A DNA stretch of 64,000 bases, taken from assembly GCA_012520915.1 (NCBI GenBank), contig JAAYNJ010000006.1:52914-116913 (forward strand). Reading direction: 5' to 3'. The notes beneath the pieces were generated by a model. The model searched no databases and was not told the origin of the DNA. It saw only the letters and a program-made list of their open reading frames with translations. Position numbers and translations under genes: made by a program. This document shows, in pieces, positions 40,963-49,399 of this stretch (position 1 is the first letter of the stretch; each line of letters starts with the position of its first letter). Source of the stretch: Oscillospiraceae bacterium. Lineage in GTDB: Bacteria; Bacillota; Clostridia; Oscillospirales; Ruminococcaceae.

Positions 40963-41916
40963 TCATTTTGCCCATTTGAAAACAGAGGCACCGGAAAGAA
41001 ATCCGGCTCCGAATACCGCCATTGCGATAATGTCCCCTTGTTTAAGAAGACCGCTTTTGTTCAGTTCATCTATTAGAATGGGAACGCTCGCTGACGATGT
41101 ATTACCCCTGTTTGAAATATTGTTTCTGAATTTCTTTATGGGAACCTTTAAAGACTTTGCCGCCGATGCGATAATTCTTAAATTTGCCTGATGCAGAAGG
41201 AAATGATTTATTTTCTCTATCATAACCTTTGATTCGAAAACCGCCTTTTTCAAGTCGTGATTTATCGCTTCGATAGCCTTCTTGAAAACATCTCTGCCTT
41301 TCATAACCAGATAATGATTATCTTCATCCTTGGGCATAAAAGGACTGTTTCCGCCGGGAGACTTCATTACAAGGGAATCCCCGTTGTCGTATCTTCCGCT
41401 TGTTATGGAAAGAAAACTGTCCTCTGCGTCTACGATGACGGCTCCTATACCGTCGCCGAAAAGCACGCATGTGCTCCTGTCAGTCCAATCCACCATTCTC
41501 GTCATATTCTCTGCACAGAGGATTAATACTCTTGTTGCCGAATCGCTCTTTAGATAAGAGTTTGCAATCTCGAGTGCGGATATGAATCCGGAACACCCCG
41601 CGTTTATGTCAAAACATCTGCAATTCAAACCGAGAATCTCGGACACCACACAGGAAAAAGCAGGTGTGAGATAGGGAGACATCGTGCTGGAACATATAAA
41701 TAAATCTATATCCTCAAGATTGATATTTGAATCTTCGACAGCAGCCATCACTGCCTTTGCGGACAGTTCTTCGAATGACTCATTGGTAACAACCTGTCTG
41801 GTTTTTATACCCGTCCTTGAAGAAATCCACTCGTCATCCGTTTCCAGAAATTGACTTAACATATCGTTTGTTACCGTGGTCTCCGGCAGAACGCTCCCGG
41901 TACCGATAATGCGCAT
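40963..41916 (-). CDS. fabH: 3-oxoacyl-ACP synthase III FabH
   Basis: 317 residues from ATG 41916, with GAGG five bases upstream; a longer frame would run back through the operator. Motifs: INAGCSGF (nucleophile Cys), LHQANLRI (His) and ISNRGNTSSAS (Asn), the full KAS III triad. It starts fatty acid synthesis by condensing acetyl- or branched acyl-CoA with malonyl-ACP. It is the first gene of the operon, just after a strong sigma-A promoter with a palindrome at the transcription start. Confidence 0.95.
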   Translation of the reverse strand: MRIIGTGSVLPETTVTNDMLSQFLETDDEWISSRTGIKTRQVVTNESFEELSAKAVMAAVEDSNINLEDIDLFICSSTMSPYLTPAFSCVVSEILGLNCRCFDINAGCSGFISALEIANSYLKSDSATRVLILCAENMTRMVDWTDRSTCVLFGDGIGAVIVDAEDSFLSITSGRYDNGDSLVMKSPGGNSPFMPKDEDNHYLVMKGRDVFKKAIEAINHDLKKAVFESKVMIEKINHFLLHQANLRIIASAAKSLKVPIKKFRNNISNRGNTSSASVPILIDELNKSGLLKQGDIIAMAVFGAGFLSGASVFKWAK

Positions 41917-41929
41917 AATAACCTCTAAT

Positions 41930-41944
41930 GTTAGCAATGTTAAC
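41930..41944. promoter_or_regulatory. Operator-like palindrome at the fab operon transcription start
   Basis: A 15-base imperfect palindrome (GTTAGCAATGTTAAC, only positions 5 and 11 unpaired) located directly after the -10 element, about +1 to +15. A repressor bound here would block the fab operon. The divergent TetR product is the obvious candidate. The sequence is not the FapR site, and FabT-type sites differ. Confidence 0.6.
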
Positions 41945-41950
41945 AACGGT

Positions 41951-41979
41951 ACTATAACTATTCACCTCTCCTTTGTCAA
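41951..41979 (-). promoter_or_regulatory. Sigma-A promoter of the fab-acc operon
   Basis: Minus strand: consensus TTGACA (41979-41974), exactly 17 bases, then TATAGT (41956-41951). One of the best promoter matches in the window. Confidence 0.85.
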
Positions 41980-42014
41980 GTTAAGATGACCTTTGCGGTT
42001 TGCTTTTTTCTCAG

Positions 42015-42043
42015 TTGATGACGGCAAAATATTCATGTATCAT
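42015..42043 (+). promoter_or_regulatory. Promoter of the divergent TetR gene
   Basis: TTGATG (42015-42020), 17 bases, TATCAT (42038-42043), back to back with the fab promoter. A short CCGATAACGG dyad lies just downstream (about 42051-42060). Confidence 0.55.
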
Positions 42044-42081
42044 TAAACTGCCGATAACGGTATGTAGATTATGGAGATGTG

Positions 42082-42639
42082 ATGAAATTAAAGGAAAAAC
42101 TCATACTAACGGGAATAAACGAGATTGAAAAAGTTGGATTGAACGGTCTGTCTTTGAGAAAGGTTGCCGCAAAGTGCGGGGTTTCCTGTGCGGCTCCTTA
42201 TAGGCATTTTAAGGGTAAACAGGAGTTTATACTGGAAATCTTCAGATATGTAAATGAAAAGTGGAGTGCCGCTCTGGACGAAATTGTAGCGAAAACGAAC
42301 AATGAAAGGGAAGCGGTTGTTGAAATCTGTATTGCCTATATAAGATTTTTAGTTGAAAATCCCAGCTTCCGGTCAATAATAATGCTGAAGCATGCCGACC
42401 TTGACTATGAACAGAGGAATGAGCTGTACAGCATAAGTAAGTTTTCCGAAGAAATAGTAAACGACTATTGTGCAGTCGAAGGAATAAACGAAAAAACAAA
42501 AAAGGAGAGAACTTTAATAGTCAGGGCAATGCTGTACGGCATGGCTCATATGTTCGACACGGGAGAGGTCGATTACAATGAAGACAACCTTATGCTCATA
42601 AGAGATAAGGTCGTAAAAAAGTTTGTTTCGGAAAGATAA
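42082..42639 (+). CDS. TetR-family regulator, probable control of the fab-acc operon
   Basis: 185 residues from ATG 42082 (GGAG five bases upstream; an in-frame GTG lies directly before it). The N-terminal helix-turn-helix has the TetR form: LSLRKVAAKCGVSCAAPYRHFKGK split around the turn (KVAAKCGVS, PYRHFKGK). The C-terminal ligand domain is about residues 60-185. It is divergent from fabH with paired promoters and a palindrome, the usual arrangement for a local repressor; the ligand may be an acyl-CoA or acyl-ACP. FabR-like function is inference. MarR-type FabT, common in related fab clusters, is absent here, and this TetR may replace it. Confidence 0.8.
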   Translation: MKLKEKLILTGINEIEKVGLNGLSLRKVAAKCGVSCAAPYRHFKGKQEFILEIFRYVNEKWSAALDEIVAKTNNEREAVVEICIAYIRFLVENPSFRSIIMLKHADLDYEQRNELYSISKFSEEIVNDYCAVEGINEKTKKERTLIVRAMLYGMAHMFDTGEVDYNEDNLMLIRDKVVKKFVSER

Positions 42640-42735
42640 TAAGCATCCGGTTTGCCGTTTTTATTTACTATTTATTAATATAAATATGCTAAAATTATAT
42701 AGAGAAAAACAGGAATTATTTGTGAGGTAAAAAGG

Positions 42736-43752
42736 ATGGAAAGGATTTTTATTGTTACGGGGGGAAGCGGTTTTTTGGGCGGACATATCGTCAGAAAGCT
42801 GTCGAAACAGGGCAATAAAATCAGAGCACTTCTTCTCGAGGGCGAAAATCTCAACGCAAATATTTCTTCGGATTTGATTGAAATTGTTTATGGGGATATT
42901 ACCGATAGAGAGAGCCTTGTTCCTCTGTTCGAGGGATTGGAAGAAAAGGAAGTCGTAGTCATACATTCGGCCGGAATTGTTGATATAGAATCCACCGTTT
43001 CCCCGTTGACCTATAAGGTCAATGTTGTGGGAACCAGGAATATGGTGGATTTGTCGTTAGAAGTAAATGTCCACAGATTCCTTTACATAAGTTCTGTTCA
43101 TGCGTTGCCCGAACCGGAAATAAGATCTACCATTGTCGAAACGAAAGATTTCTCTCCCGAAGATGTCGTGGGAGGTTATGCAAAGACCAAGGCTGAGGCA
43201 TCCGCCTATGTCATGAAGGCATATAGGGAAGGGGGCTTAAATTCGATGATTTTCATGCCTTCCGGACTCGTAGGCCCGGGTTATGTCGGCCAAAACAGTT
43301 TTGCGGATGCCATCAAATGGCTTCTCAAAGGCAGATACAAATTGTGTCCGGACGGAGGATATGATTTTGTCGATGTGAGGGATGTGGCAAAAGCGGTAGT
43401 AGATTCCGTTGACAAAGGAAGTCCGGGAGAGACATATATACTGTCGGGAGGCCACTACGAACTGTCTGACATATTTAAAATTATTTCGAAACTTACCAAG
43501 AGAAACAGAAAATGTATTGTGATACCGAACACCATAGTCAGATTAATTGCCCCGGTTATTGAAAAGACATATAAGATTATGGGCAAAAAACCTTTTGTAA
43601 CGGAATACTCTGCTCGAACCATAAATGTAAACGACAATTTTTCGCATGAGAAAGCGAGTAGGGAATTGGGCTTTTGGCCGAGAGACATTGTGAAAACACT
43701 TCGGGATGCCCTTATATTTATGAAGAAAAAAGAGAGACCCAATCAGATATAG
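42736..43752 (+). CDS. NAD-dependent epimerase/dehydratase family (extended SDR, dihydroflavonol-reductase-like)
   Basis: 338 residues. The N-terminal Rossmann motif TGGSGFLGG (8-16) and catalytic YAKTK (Tyr148, Lys152) identify an extended SDR. SAGIVDIESTVSP and MPSGLVGPGY resemble NAD-dependent epimerases, reductases and 3-beta-hydroxysteroid dehydrogenase-like proteins. The substrate is not predictable. GAGG precedes the ATG. It lies about 100 bases after the TetR gene on the same strand with AT-rich sequence between (TGCTAAAAT could be an extended -10), so it may have its own promoter. It ends at a strong terminator. Confidence 0.82.
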   Translation: MERIFIVTGGSGFLGGHIVRKLSKQGNKIRALLLEGENLNANISSDLIEIVYGDITDRESLVPLFEGLEEKEVVVIHSAGIVDIESTVSPLTYKVNVVGTRNMVDLSLEVNVHRFLYISSVHALPEPEIRSTIVETKDFSPEDVVGGYAKTKAEASAYVMKAYREGGLNSMIFMPSGLVGPGYVGQNSFADAIKWLLKGRYKLCPDGGYDFVDVRDVAKAVVDSVDKGSPGETYILSGGHYELSDIFKIISKLTKRNRKCIVIPNTIVRLIAPVIEKTYKIMGKKPFVTEYSARTINVNDNFSHEKASRELGFWPRDIVKTLRDALIFMKKKERPNQI

Positions 43753-43774
43753 AAAAAGAGCTCTACGGAAACAA

Positions 43775-43806
43775 AAAAGCACCCCATCAACCGATGGGGT
43801 GCTTTT
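43775..43806. terminator. Bidirectional terminator
   Basis: AAAAGCACCCCATC pairs perfectly (14 bp) with its complement across a four-base loop, between the SDR gene and the heptad-repeat protein gene. Confidence 0.92.
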
Positions 43807-43815
43807 AAATTTACG

Positions 43816-45615
43816 CTATCTAAACAGATCCAGAAATTTGTCCAGAAAGCTTTTCGAAACCTGAGTGTCGTCGGTATCAACAATTTTTTCCGGAATTTTA
43901 ATCCCTTCGGTTTTTATAACAAATTGAACTGAATCGACCAGGAGGTTTTTTTCCGAAACGAATGAAACCTGCAGGAAGTCTTTCGGGGTATAGATATCGA
44001 GCAGTTCATCTATCTCCTCTTCAATCTGTATTGACATATCGGATGTGGCATCCTCCAATTTTCCCGTGCCTTCGCGAAGTTTTGAAATCCCCTTGGCAAG
44101 TTCGGAAGCGCCTCCTGCGAGGGAGGAAACCCCGGAATTAAATGCTCCGTACTCGTTTGAAAGTCCACTCACTCCCGCGGCAAAATTCGTCAATCCATTG
44201 TGAAAATCGATGTAGGCGGTATTGAGAGCCGATATTCCGGCTATGAGTTGGGTGAGATCACCGCCACCGGAGAGCGAGTTTGCGATAGCTGTAGAGATTG
44301 TCCTGATATTGCCGGAAATAGTGGAGATTGAAGCTGACATAGCATCCAGAGTGCCGGATAATGAAGAAAAGAAAGTATTTATATCTACATCGTTATATGT
44401 TCCCTTGACTATAGTGGCGGCGGAATAGTAGCTTATCAAGCTGTTTATGGTGGCAAGATTTTCCTGAGAACCTGAGTTTGCATTAACCAGGTTATCAAGT
44501 TGCTGCTGAGTTATGACGGTATCGGGGATATCGTTTATTGAACCTGAAAGCGCCCCGAAAGCCGCATTGTATCCGTTCTTCAGTGCAGTTATATTGCCCG
44601 AGATGGTATCCAGACCGTCGGCAATGTCATTTAGTGCTTGGAGCAGTTGAGGAAGTTGGGACAAATCCGGCATTTGGGCTGAACTCAAAGAGGTTGAAAT
44701 TGTATTGAGAGAAGCTGCGATATACTCCGAACCGTTTACCAAATCCGAAGCTGCCGAACTGAGGGTGCCCAGGGCGTCTGCGATCGCGGATGAACCGCTA
44801 CTCAATGAGGATGCCCCGGTGTTGAGCTTGTCGGCACCGTCCTTGAGGTCTCCTACCCCTTTATTTAAAGAGGCTATGGCATCGGCAAAATCGGTCATTC
44901 CCGAAGTGAATTCTTCAGTATCGGGAGTCTCGAACTGCATGGAGTAAGGGACTGCCGAAAAGGTCATGCCTTCCATCTCGAAATTTGCAACCGAAGCGGT
45001 AATCTCAAAGCAGTGGCTACTTTTAGGAAAAGCGGTAAAATTGACAATCTTGTTTTTACCTGCGTTTGCTATCGTCGCACCTTTTGCGCTGATATCGCTG
45101 CATTTTTCCGTATTTAACGTGACGGATATCTGCATAAGGTAATTATTAAAAAATGTCTCGTTGACATCGGGATTGTTTTTTGTATCAATAACAATTCTGA
45201 GGTTTCCCGACCTGCCGGCGAGGGTATCGGGAGAAATCGACTTGCCGTCAAGATAATAGCTGATATTTAATATCCAGGGCAAAGCCTTTTTGCCGAGATT
45301 TCCCTGATAATAAAAGTCCCCTGCCGGAGCGTTAAAGGTTACGCTGTCGCCGGAAACCGAAATGTCGGAAGTGTCGGTCAGGTTTTTAACCGAGTCATAA
45401 TTGCCGTAATCTATATAGTTGCCTTCGCTCGGTATGTCGAGAATATTTACAACATAGATATCGCTTATAGAACCCGAATTATCAAGAACGGCATAGACGA
45501 CTTCGGACTTTTCGGTTTTTTTAGGCCGATCGGCCGCTTTGACAAAGGCGGGCGCAGTCAGCATAACAACTGAAAGCAGCAATGACAAAATTAATTTTCT
45601 GTTTTTCTTTTTCAT
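43816..45615 (-). CDS. Secreted heptad-repeat (YhgE/Pip-like coiled-coil) protein, partner of the MmpL-like exporter
   Basis: 599 residues. Signal peptide about 1-27 (hydrophobic core LILSLLLSVVML, then FVKAAD). A beta-rich exported N-terminal domain runs to about 225. After that come long Ala/Ser/Leu/Gly heptads of the LxxGxxxLxxG kind (FADAIASLNKGVGDLKDGAD and later SGLSNEYGAFNSGVSSLAGG), as in YhgE/Pip proteins, and a short C-terminal domain. No C-terminal membrane helix is evident, unlike YhgE. The ATG overlaps the stop of the MmpL-like gene (ATGA), so the two are translationally coupled. It probably forms an extracytoplasmic coiled-coil assembly with that exporter. The cargo is unknown. 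Confidence 0.78.
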   Translation of the reverse strand: MKKKNRKLILSLLLSVVMLTAPAFVKAADRPKKTEKSEVVYAVLDNSGSISDIYVVNILDIPSEGNYIDYGNYDSVKNLTDTSDISVSGDSVTFNAPAGDFYYQGNLGKKALPWILNISYYLDGKSISPDTLAGRSGNLRIVIDTKNNPDVNETFFNNYLMQISVTLNTEKCSDISAKGATIANAGKNKIVNFTAFPKSSHCFEITASVANFEMEGMTFSAVPYSMQFETPDTEEFTSGMTDFADAIASLNKGVGDLKDGADKLNTGASSLSSGSSAIADALGTLSSAASDLVNGSEYIAASLNTISTSLSSAQMPDLSQLPQLLQALNDIADGLDTISGNITALKNGYNAAFGALSGSINDIPDTVITQQQLDNLVNANSGSQENLATINSLISYYSAATIVKGTYNDVDINTFFSSLSGTLDAMSASISTISGNIRTISTAIANSLSGGGDLTQLIAGISALNTAYIDFHNGLTNFAAGVSGLSNEYGAFNSGVSSLAGGASELAKGISKLREGTGKLEDATSDMSIQIEEEIDELLDIYTPKDFLQVSFVSEKNLLVDSVQFVIKTEGIKIPEKIVDTDDTQVSKSFLDKFLDLFR

Positions 45616-47708
45616 TTTCGGCTATCTCCCTTTATCAGATACTTGGATTTGTGGAGGAAATTTGCATTCATAGTCGTTTTCGATATGAACCCGTCAAATA
45701 TTGTCAAAAGTGCCGGCAGGAAGAGCATCACCATAAACAGTGAAAATATTGTACCTCTACCGAGAAGCAGACCGAGTTCCGAAACGATTGAGTTTGTAGA
45801 TACCAAAGCCAGTGAAAAACTGGCGGAAGCGAGAATTGAGGCGGAAACAAGAATAGACCTCAGCGTATCGGTGTAGGTTTTTGACAGAGCCTGTTTTTTA
45901 GCCAATACTTTCCGGTTTCCCACATAATGGTCGGTAAACAGTATTGCATAGTCGACGGTGGCGCCGAGCTGTACGGTATTTACAACCAGGTACCCGAGAA
46001 AGTTCAGAGAACTGTCATAAAAATAAGGAATAGCGAGATTTATCCATATTGCCGTTTCAATTGTCAGAACGAGAAGAACGGGGATGGATAATGAACGGTA
46101 GGTTATCATTATTACAAGGAAGATTGCGGCTATCGCTATAAGGTTCACCAGGTTGTTGTCTTCGGAAACGATGTTTTTCATGTCCAGCAGGTTTACGCTT
46201 GAACCGAGGGAGTAGTATGCGTCTCCGTAGTATCCGGCTGCGGTTTCCTGCACCTTTTCAACAACGGAAAACGCTATATCGCCTTCTGACGGAGTATCGG
46301 CATAGACAATTGTGCGCGAATAGTTTTCGGAATAGAAGGTTTTTGTGATTTCACTATCCAGGTATTCATCCGGAATCGTCGACCCCACCATGGAGCTGTA
46401 TGAAACGACCTGTGTTACATGCTCGATTTTTTCAAGGTCGGCGGTCATATCCTGAAGTTTTGCCTTTTCCGAAACTTCTCCTCTGGGGGTCAATAAAACT
46501 ATGGGAGTCGAGGCTCCGAACCTGTCCTCTATTTTTTCCTTGTCCCAAGCAACTTTGGTGCCTTTGCCGAGGTCGCTCGGGCCGTAGACAAACTTGCTGT
46601 TGCTCTGGGCAAGAAATACCGGAACGGTAATAAGAATTATCAGTATAAATACCGGTATCTTAAGCTTAGACAGAAACTTCGAGAACTTGGAAAATGAGGG
46701 AAGAAGGGGTTTGTGACGGGTTTTGTCCAATGCCTTTGATAACACAAGTGTCAGTGAAGGGAGGACTACTATTACCGACAAAAAGCTGAGCAACACACCT
46801 TTTGCCAGGTTTATTCCAAGATCCGGACCTATGCGGAATTTCATAAATGTGAGAGCTAAAAACCCGAAAAGCGTAGTGAGGGCGCTTGCGGCTATTGCGG
46901 GGATTGAGCGCTTGACGGCTCTTAACATGGCTTCATTGAGATCATCGGTTTCCTTTCGATAATCGGAGAAGCTGTGAAGAAGAAATATAGCGTAATCGAG
47001 AGAGACCGCAAGCTGGAGAATGGGACTCACCGCATTCGTGATGTAGGAAACTTCACCGAAAATTATGCCGGTGCCCATATTTATCATGACCGAGCCCCCG
47101 ATTGTTATCAGGAATAAAAGCGGCTCAAGCCATGAATCCGTCGACACCAGCAATATTAACAGTATGATAGGCACCAATATGAACATAGCCTTGGTGGTTT
47201 CGGAACCGGTCAGTTTTTGCATGAACGCACTTTCAACGGCCGAACCGGCATAGGCATTGTCTTCCCCCAAGGCTTCCTTGATTTTCTCGATTATCTCGAC
47301 CTCATCGCCATCTCTTATAACGAAATTATAGAGAGCGGCATCGTCCTTATAGTATTGTTCAACCAAATCCCTATCGGCATATTCGATAGGTTGTTTTAAG
47401 TCGATAATATCGTCAAGCCAGATTACATCACTGACACCCTCAATTGATTTAAGGGTGTTTTTATATTCTATTGCTTTGGTAATAGAGACGTTCTCCACCA
47501 TCATCCTTGTGTTTGGTATTGAATCCTCAAATTCTTCCTTCATCACATCCAATGAGATTGTGGATTTTGCTTTCTTCGGCAGATATGAAGTGATGTCATA
47601 GTTTACCGATACCATGAGAAAAAGGAAGACGCAAATAATGGAAAACACAACAAAAAGTGTTACGGTTGTTTTTTTGTGCTTGATTATAGAAGAAATTATT
47701 TTATCCAA
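45612..47708 (-). CDS. MmpL/RND-family exporter
   Basis: 698 residues. Two homologous halves, each with one helix, a large extracytoplasmic domain and five more helices, giving about 12 transmembrane segments. MMPL/SSD-like motifs are present in both halves (LAVSLDYAIFLLHSF and LGATVDYAILFTDHYV, with the Asp-Tyr pair that relays protons). Such exporters move lipids, lipopeptides or hydrophobic drugs using the proton gradient. TTG start after GGGGG. The promoter region carries two palindromes and the divergent TetR gene. The next gene overlaps by four bases. This is a regulated exporter unit. Confidence 0.88.
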   Translation of the reverse strand: MDKIISSIIKHKKTTVTLFVVFSIICVFLFLMVSVNYDITSYLPKKAKSTISLDVMKEEFEDSIPNTRMMVENVSITKAIEYKNTLKSIEGVSDVIWLDDIIDLKQPIEYADRDLVEQYYKDDAALYNFVIRDGDEVEIIEKIKEALGEDNAYAGSAVESAFMQKLTGSETTKAMFILVPIILLILLVSTDSWLEPLLFLITIGGSVMINMGTGIIFGEVSYITNAVSPILQLAVSLDYAIFLLHSFSDYRKETDDLNEAMLRAVKRSIPAIAASALTTLFGFLALTFMKFRIGPDLGINLAKGVLLSFLSVIVVLPSLTLVLSKALDKTRHKPLLPSFSKFSKFLSKLKIPVFILIILITVPVFLAQSNSKFVYGPSDLGKGTKVAWDKEKIEDRFGASTPIVLLTPRGEVSEKAKLQDMTADLEKIEHVTQVVSYSSMVGSTIPDEYLDSEITKTFYSENYSRTIVYADTPSEGDIAFSVVEKVQETAAGYYGDAYYSLGSSVNLLDMKNIVSEDNNLVNLIAIAAIFLVIMITYRSLSIPVLLVLTIETAIWINLAIPYFYDSSLNFLGYLVVNTVQLGATVDYAILFTDHYVGNRKVLAKKQALSKTYTDTLRSILVSASILASASFSLALVSTNSIVSELGLLLGRGTIFSLFMVMLFLPALLTIFDGFISKTTMNANFLHKSKYLIKGDSRK

Positions 47709-47726
47709 GGTGCCCCCAGTTAATCG

Positions 47727-47738
47727 ACAACATGTTGT
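47727..47738. promoter_or_regulatory. Operator-like palindrome 1, mmpL leader
   Basis: ACAACATGTTGT, an exact 12-base palindrome preceded by TCG, lying downstream of the predicted transcription start of the exporter operon. It shares TCGACA and the GTTG half with palindrome 2. Confidence 0.6.
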
Positions 47739-47755
47739 TAAAAATTCATATGTAT

Positions 47756-47785
47756 ATTATAATCGACACAGTGTTGAAATAACAA
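47756..47785 (-). promoter_or_regulatory. Promoter of the MmpL-like operon
   Basis: Minus strand TTGTTA (47785-47780), 18 bases, then consensus TATAAT (47761-47756). Palindrome 2 fills the spacer. Confidence 0.7.
47763..47777. promoter_or_regulatory. Operator-like palindrome 2, inside the mmpL promoter spacer
   Basis: TCGACACAGTGTTGA: a 15-base palindrome around a central A with one mismatched pair, placed between the -35 and -10. Binding here would shut the promoter. The likely binder is the divergent TetR protein. Confidence 0.65.
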
Positions 47786-47896
47786 CAGACAATTTTGGTG
47801 TACATTGTTTTAAGTTCAACAAAAAAAGTGAATCTGTAGGATTAATTGATTATTTAATATTAACAAAATGTAAACTTTTTGCCGGAAGGTGTTATT

Positions 47897-48460
47897 ATGG
47901 GGAAAAAAGCAGATCGAAGGGTAAGGTATACCAAGGCTGAACTGAAAAACAGCCTTGTAAAAAAGCTTAAGGAAAAACCGATAGAAGCGATATCGGTAAA
48001 AGAACTTTGTGAAGAAGCGGATATAAACAGAAGCACCTTTTATTCACATTATCCCGACATTTTTGCGCTTATGCGGGAGCTCTCAGACGAGGTTATAGAG
48101 TCGATAGAAGAACATCTTAAAAAAATCGACTTTGACAACGAGGAGATGAAGGTTGAAACGGTGGAGGCGATACTGAATTTTCTTGTTTTGGATGTCGATC
48201 TTGTAAGCGTGCTTATCGGTAAAAACGGAGATCCTTCACTTCAGGACGCAATAATGTCAATGGTCATGAGACACACCATATCCTGGATTAAGGGTAAGGG
48301 CAACGGCAAGGATTTGCTGATTGAATACTATATCAATTTTTTAGTAAACGGCAGTCTTTCGGTTATACAGAAATGGCTGGATGAGGGTATGAGGATTGAA
48401 GCCAAAGATATTGCGATGTTGATTTCCAACATGGCAAGCCAGACTAAAATTACAATTTGA
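47897..48460 (+). CDS. TetR-family regulator of the MmpL-like exporter
   Basis: 187 residues from ATG 47897 (GGAAGGTG five bases upstream; an in-frame TTG further up lacks one). The HTH has ISVKELCEEADINRSTFYSHY, the TetR recognition helix with the variant found in DhaS/AcrR-like regulators, and the C-terminal domain resembles TetR_C_8. It is divergent from the exporter genes across a region with two related palindromes, so it is most likely their repressor. The inducing ligand is probably a compound the exporter handles; that is inference. Confidence 0.82.
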   Translation: MGKKADRRVRYTKAELKNSLVKKLKEKPIEAISVKELCEEADINRSTFYSHYPDIFALMRELSDEVIESIEEHLKKIDFDNEEMKVETVEAILNFLVLDVDLVSVLIGKNGDPSLQDAIMSMVMRHTISWIKGKGNGKDLLIEYYINFLVNGSLSVIQKWLDEGMRIEAKDIAMLISNMASQTKITI

Positions 48461-48510
48461 TCGATAATTTCGGTATAGTCAGAGCCTATAGGGAAATAGC
48501 AATAAACATC

Positions 48511-48539
48511 TTGATAAAGACGGAAAATACTTATAAAAT
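48511..48539 (+). promoter_or_regulatory. Promoter of the amidohydrolase gene
   Basis: TTGATA (48511-48516), 17 bases, TAAAAT (48534-48539), about 42 bases before the start codon. Confidence 0.65.
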
Positions 48540-48581
48540 AAATCGAATTGCAGAAAAATTTTCCGATAGGTTAAGGTGTTC

Positions 48582-49376
48582 ATGAAAAAATTTGAAATAA
48601 TTGATTCTCACGCGCATGTATTTCCGGGAAAAATCGCGAAAAAGGCGACGAATGCGATAGGAAATTTCTACGGCATTGAGATGAAACATGTAGGGACGGT
48701 CGAAGAATTAAAAAAAAGTGCTGCCGAAATCGGTGTTAAAAGACAGGTTATCTGTTCAAGTGCAACAAACCCTTCTCAGGTGACGGCAATCAATGACTTT
48801 ATCTACGGACTATGTTGTGAAAATGACAAGTTTGTCGGGTATGCAACATTGCATCCGGATTATAAGGATATAGATGAAGAAATATTCAGAATTGTCGAAA
48901 GGGGTTTTTTCGGAATTAAAATTCATTCGGATTTTCAGGAGTTTGAAATTGACAGCCCGAAAGCAGTTGAAATGTACAGGAAAATTGCAAAAGCCGATTT
49001 GCCCATATTGTTTCATTTAGGTGATGAAAACGGTTCCCTATCAAGTCCCACCCTGCTCAGAAAGGTATTGGAAAAAAATAATAACATAAAGGCTATAGGG
49101 GCCCATTTCGGAGGATATAGGCGATGGGATGAGTCGATGGAACAATTTAAAGGCGTGGATATGTATTTTGATACGTCAAGTTCACTTTCGTTTTTGAGTG
49201 AAGATGAGGTTATGAAACTGTTCGAGGCATTCGGTATTGACAGATTTTTCTTCGGCAGCGATTTTCCGATGTGGGGGCACAGAGATGAGTTTGATAGGTT
49301 TATGAAATTGCCCCTGACAAACGGTGAAAAAGAGTTGATTTTGAGCGGGAATTTTAAAAGACTCTTTAACATTTAA
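48582..49376 (+). CDS. Amidohydrolase-family metal-dependent hydrolase
   Basis: 264 residues from ATG 48582, with AAGGTG upstream. TIM-barrel amidohydrolase-2 type: IDSHAHVF (two metal His), KIHSDFQ, LFHLGDE, GAHFGGY and FFFGSDFPMW (metal Asp) in the expected order. The substrate is unknown. Relatives include decarboxylases and lactone or amide hydrolases. The nucleoside hydrolase follows 23 bases later with no terminator, so the pair may share a catabolic pathway, perhaps of a nucleoside or a related ring compound. It is cytoplasmic. Confidence 0.85.
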   Translation: MKKFEIIDSHAHVFPGKIAKKATNAIGNFYGIEMKHVGTVEELKKSAAEIGVKRQVICSSATNPSQVTAINDFIYGLCCENDKFVGYATLHPDYKDIDEEIFRIVERGFFGIKIHSDFQEFEIDSPKAVEMYRKIAKADLPILFHLGDENGSLSSPTLLRKVLEKNNNIKAIGAHFGGYRRWDESMEQFKGVDMYFDTSSSLSFLSEDEVMKLFEAFGIDRFFFGSDFPMWGHRDEFDRFMKLPLTNGEKELILSGNFKRLFNI

Positions 49377-49399
49377 ATTTTAAAATTTTGGAGGCTGGT

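Noticed and set aside
40460..41191. 243-codon plus-strand frame across fabK and fabH
   Set aside because: It spans the junction of two real genes on the other strand and has no recognisable domain.
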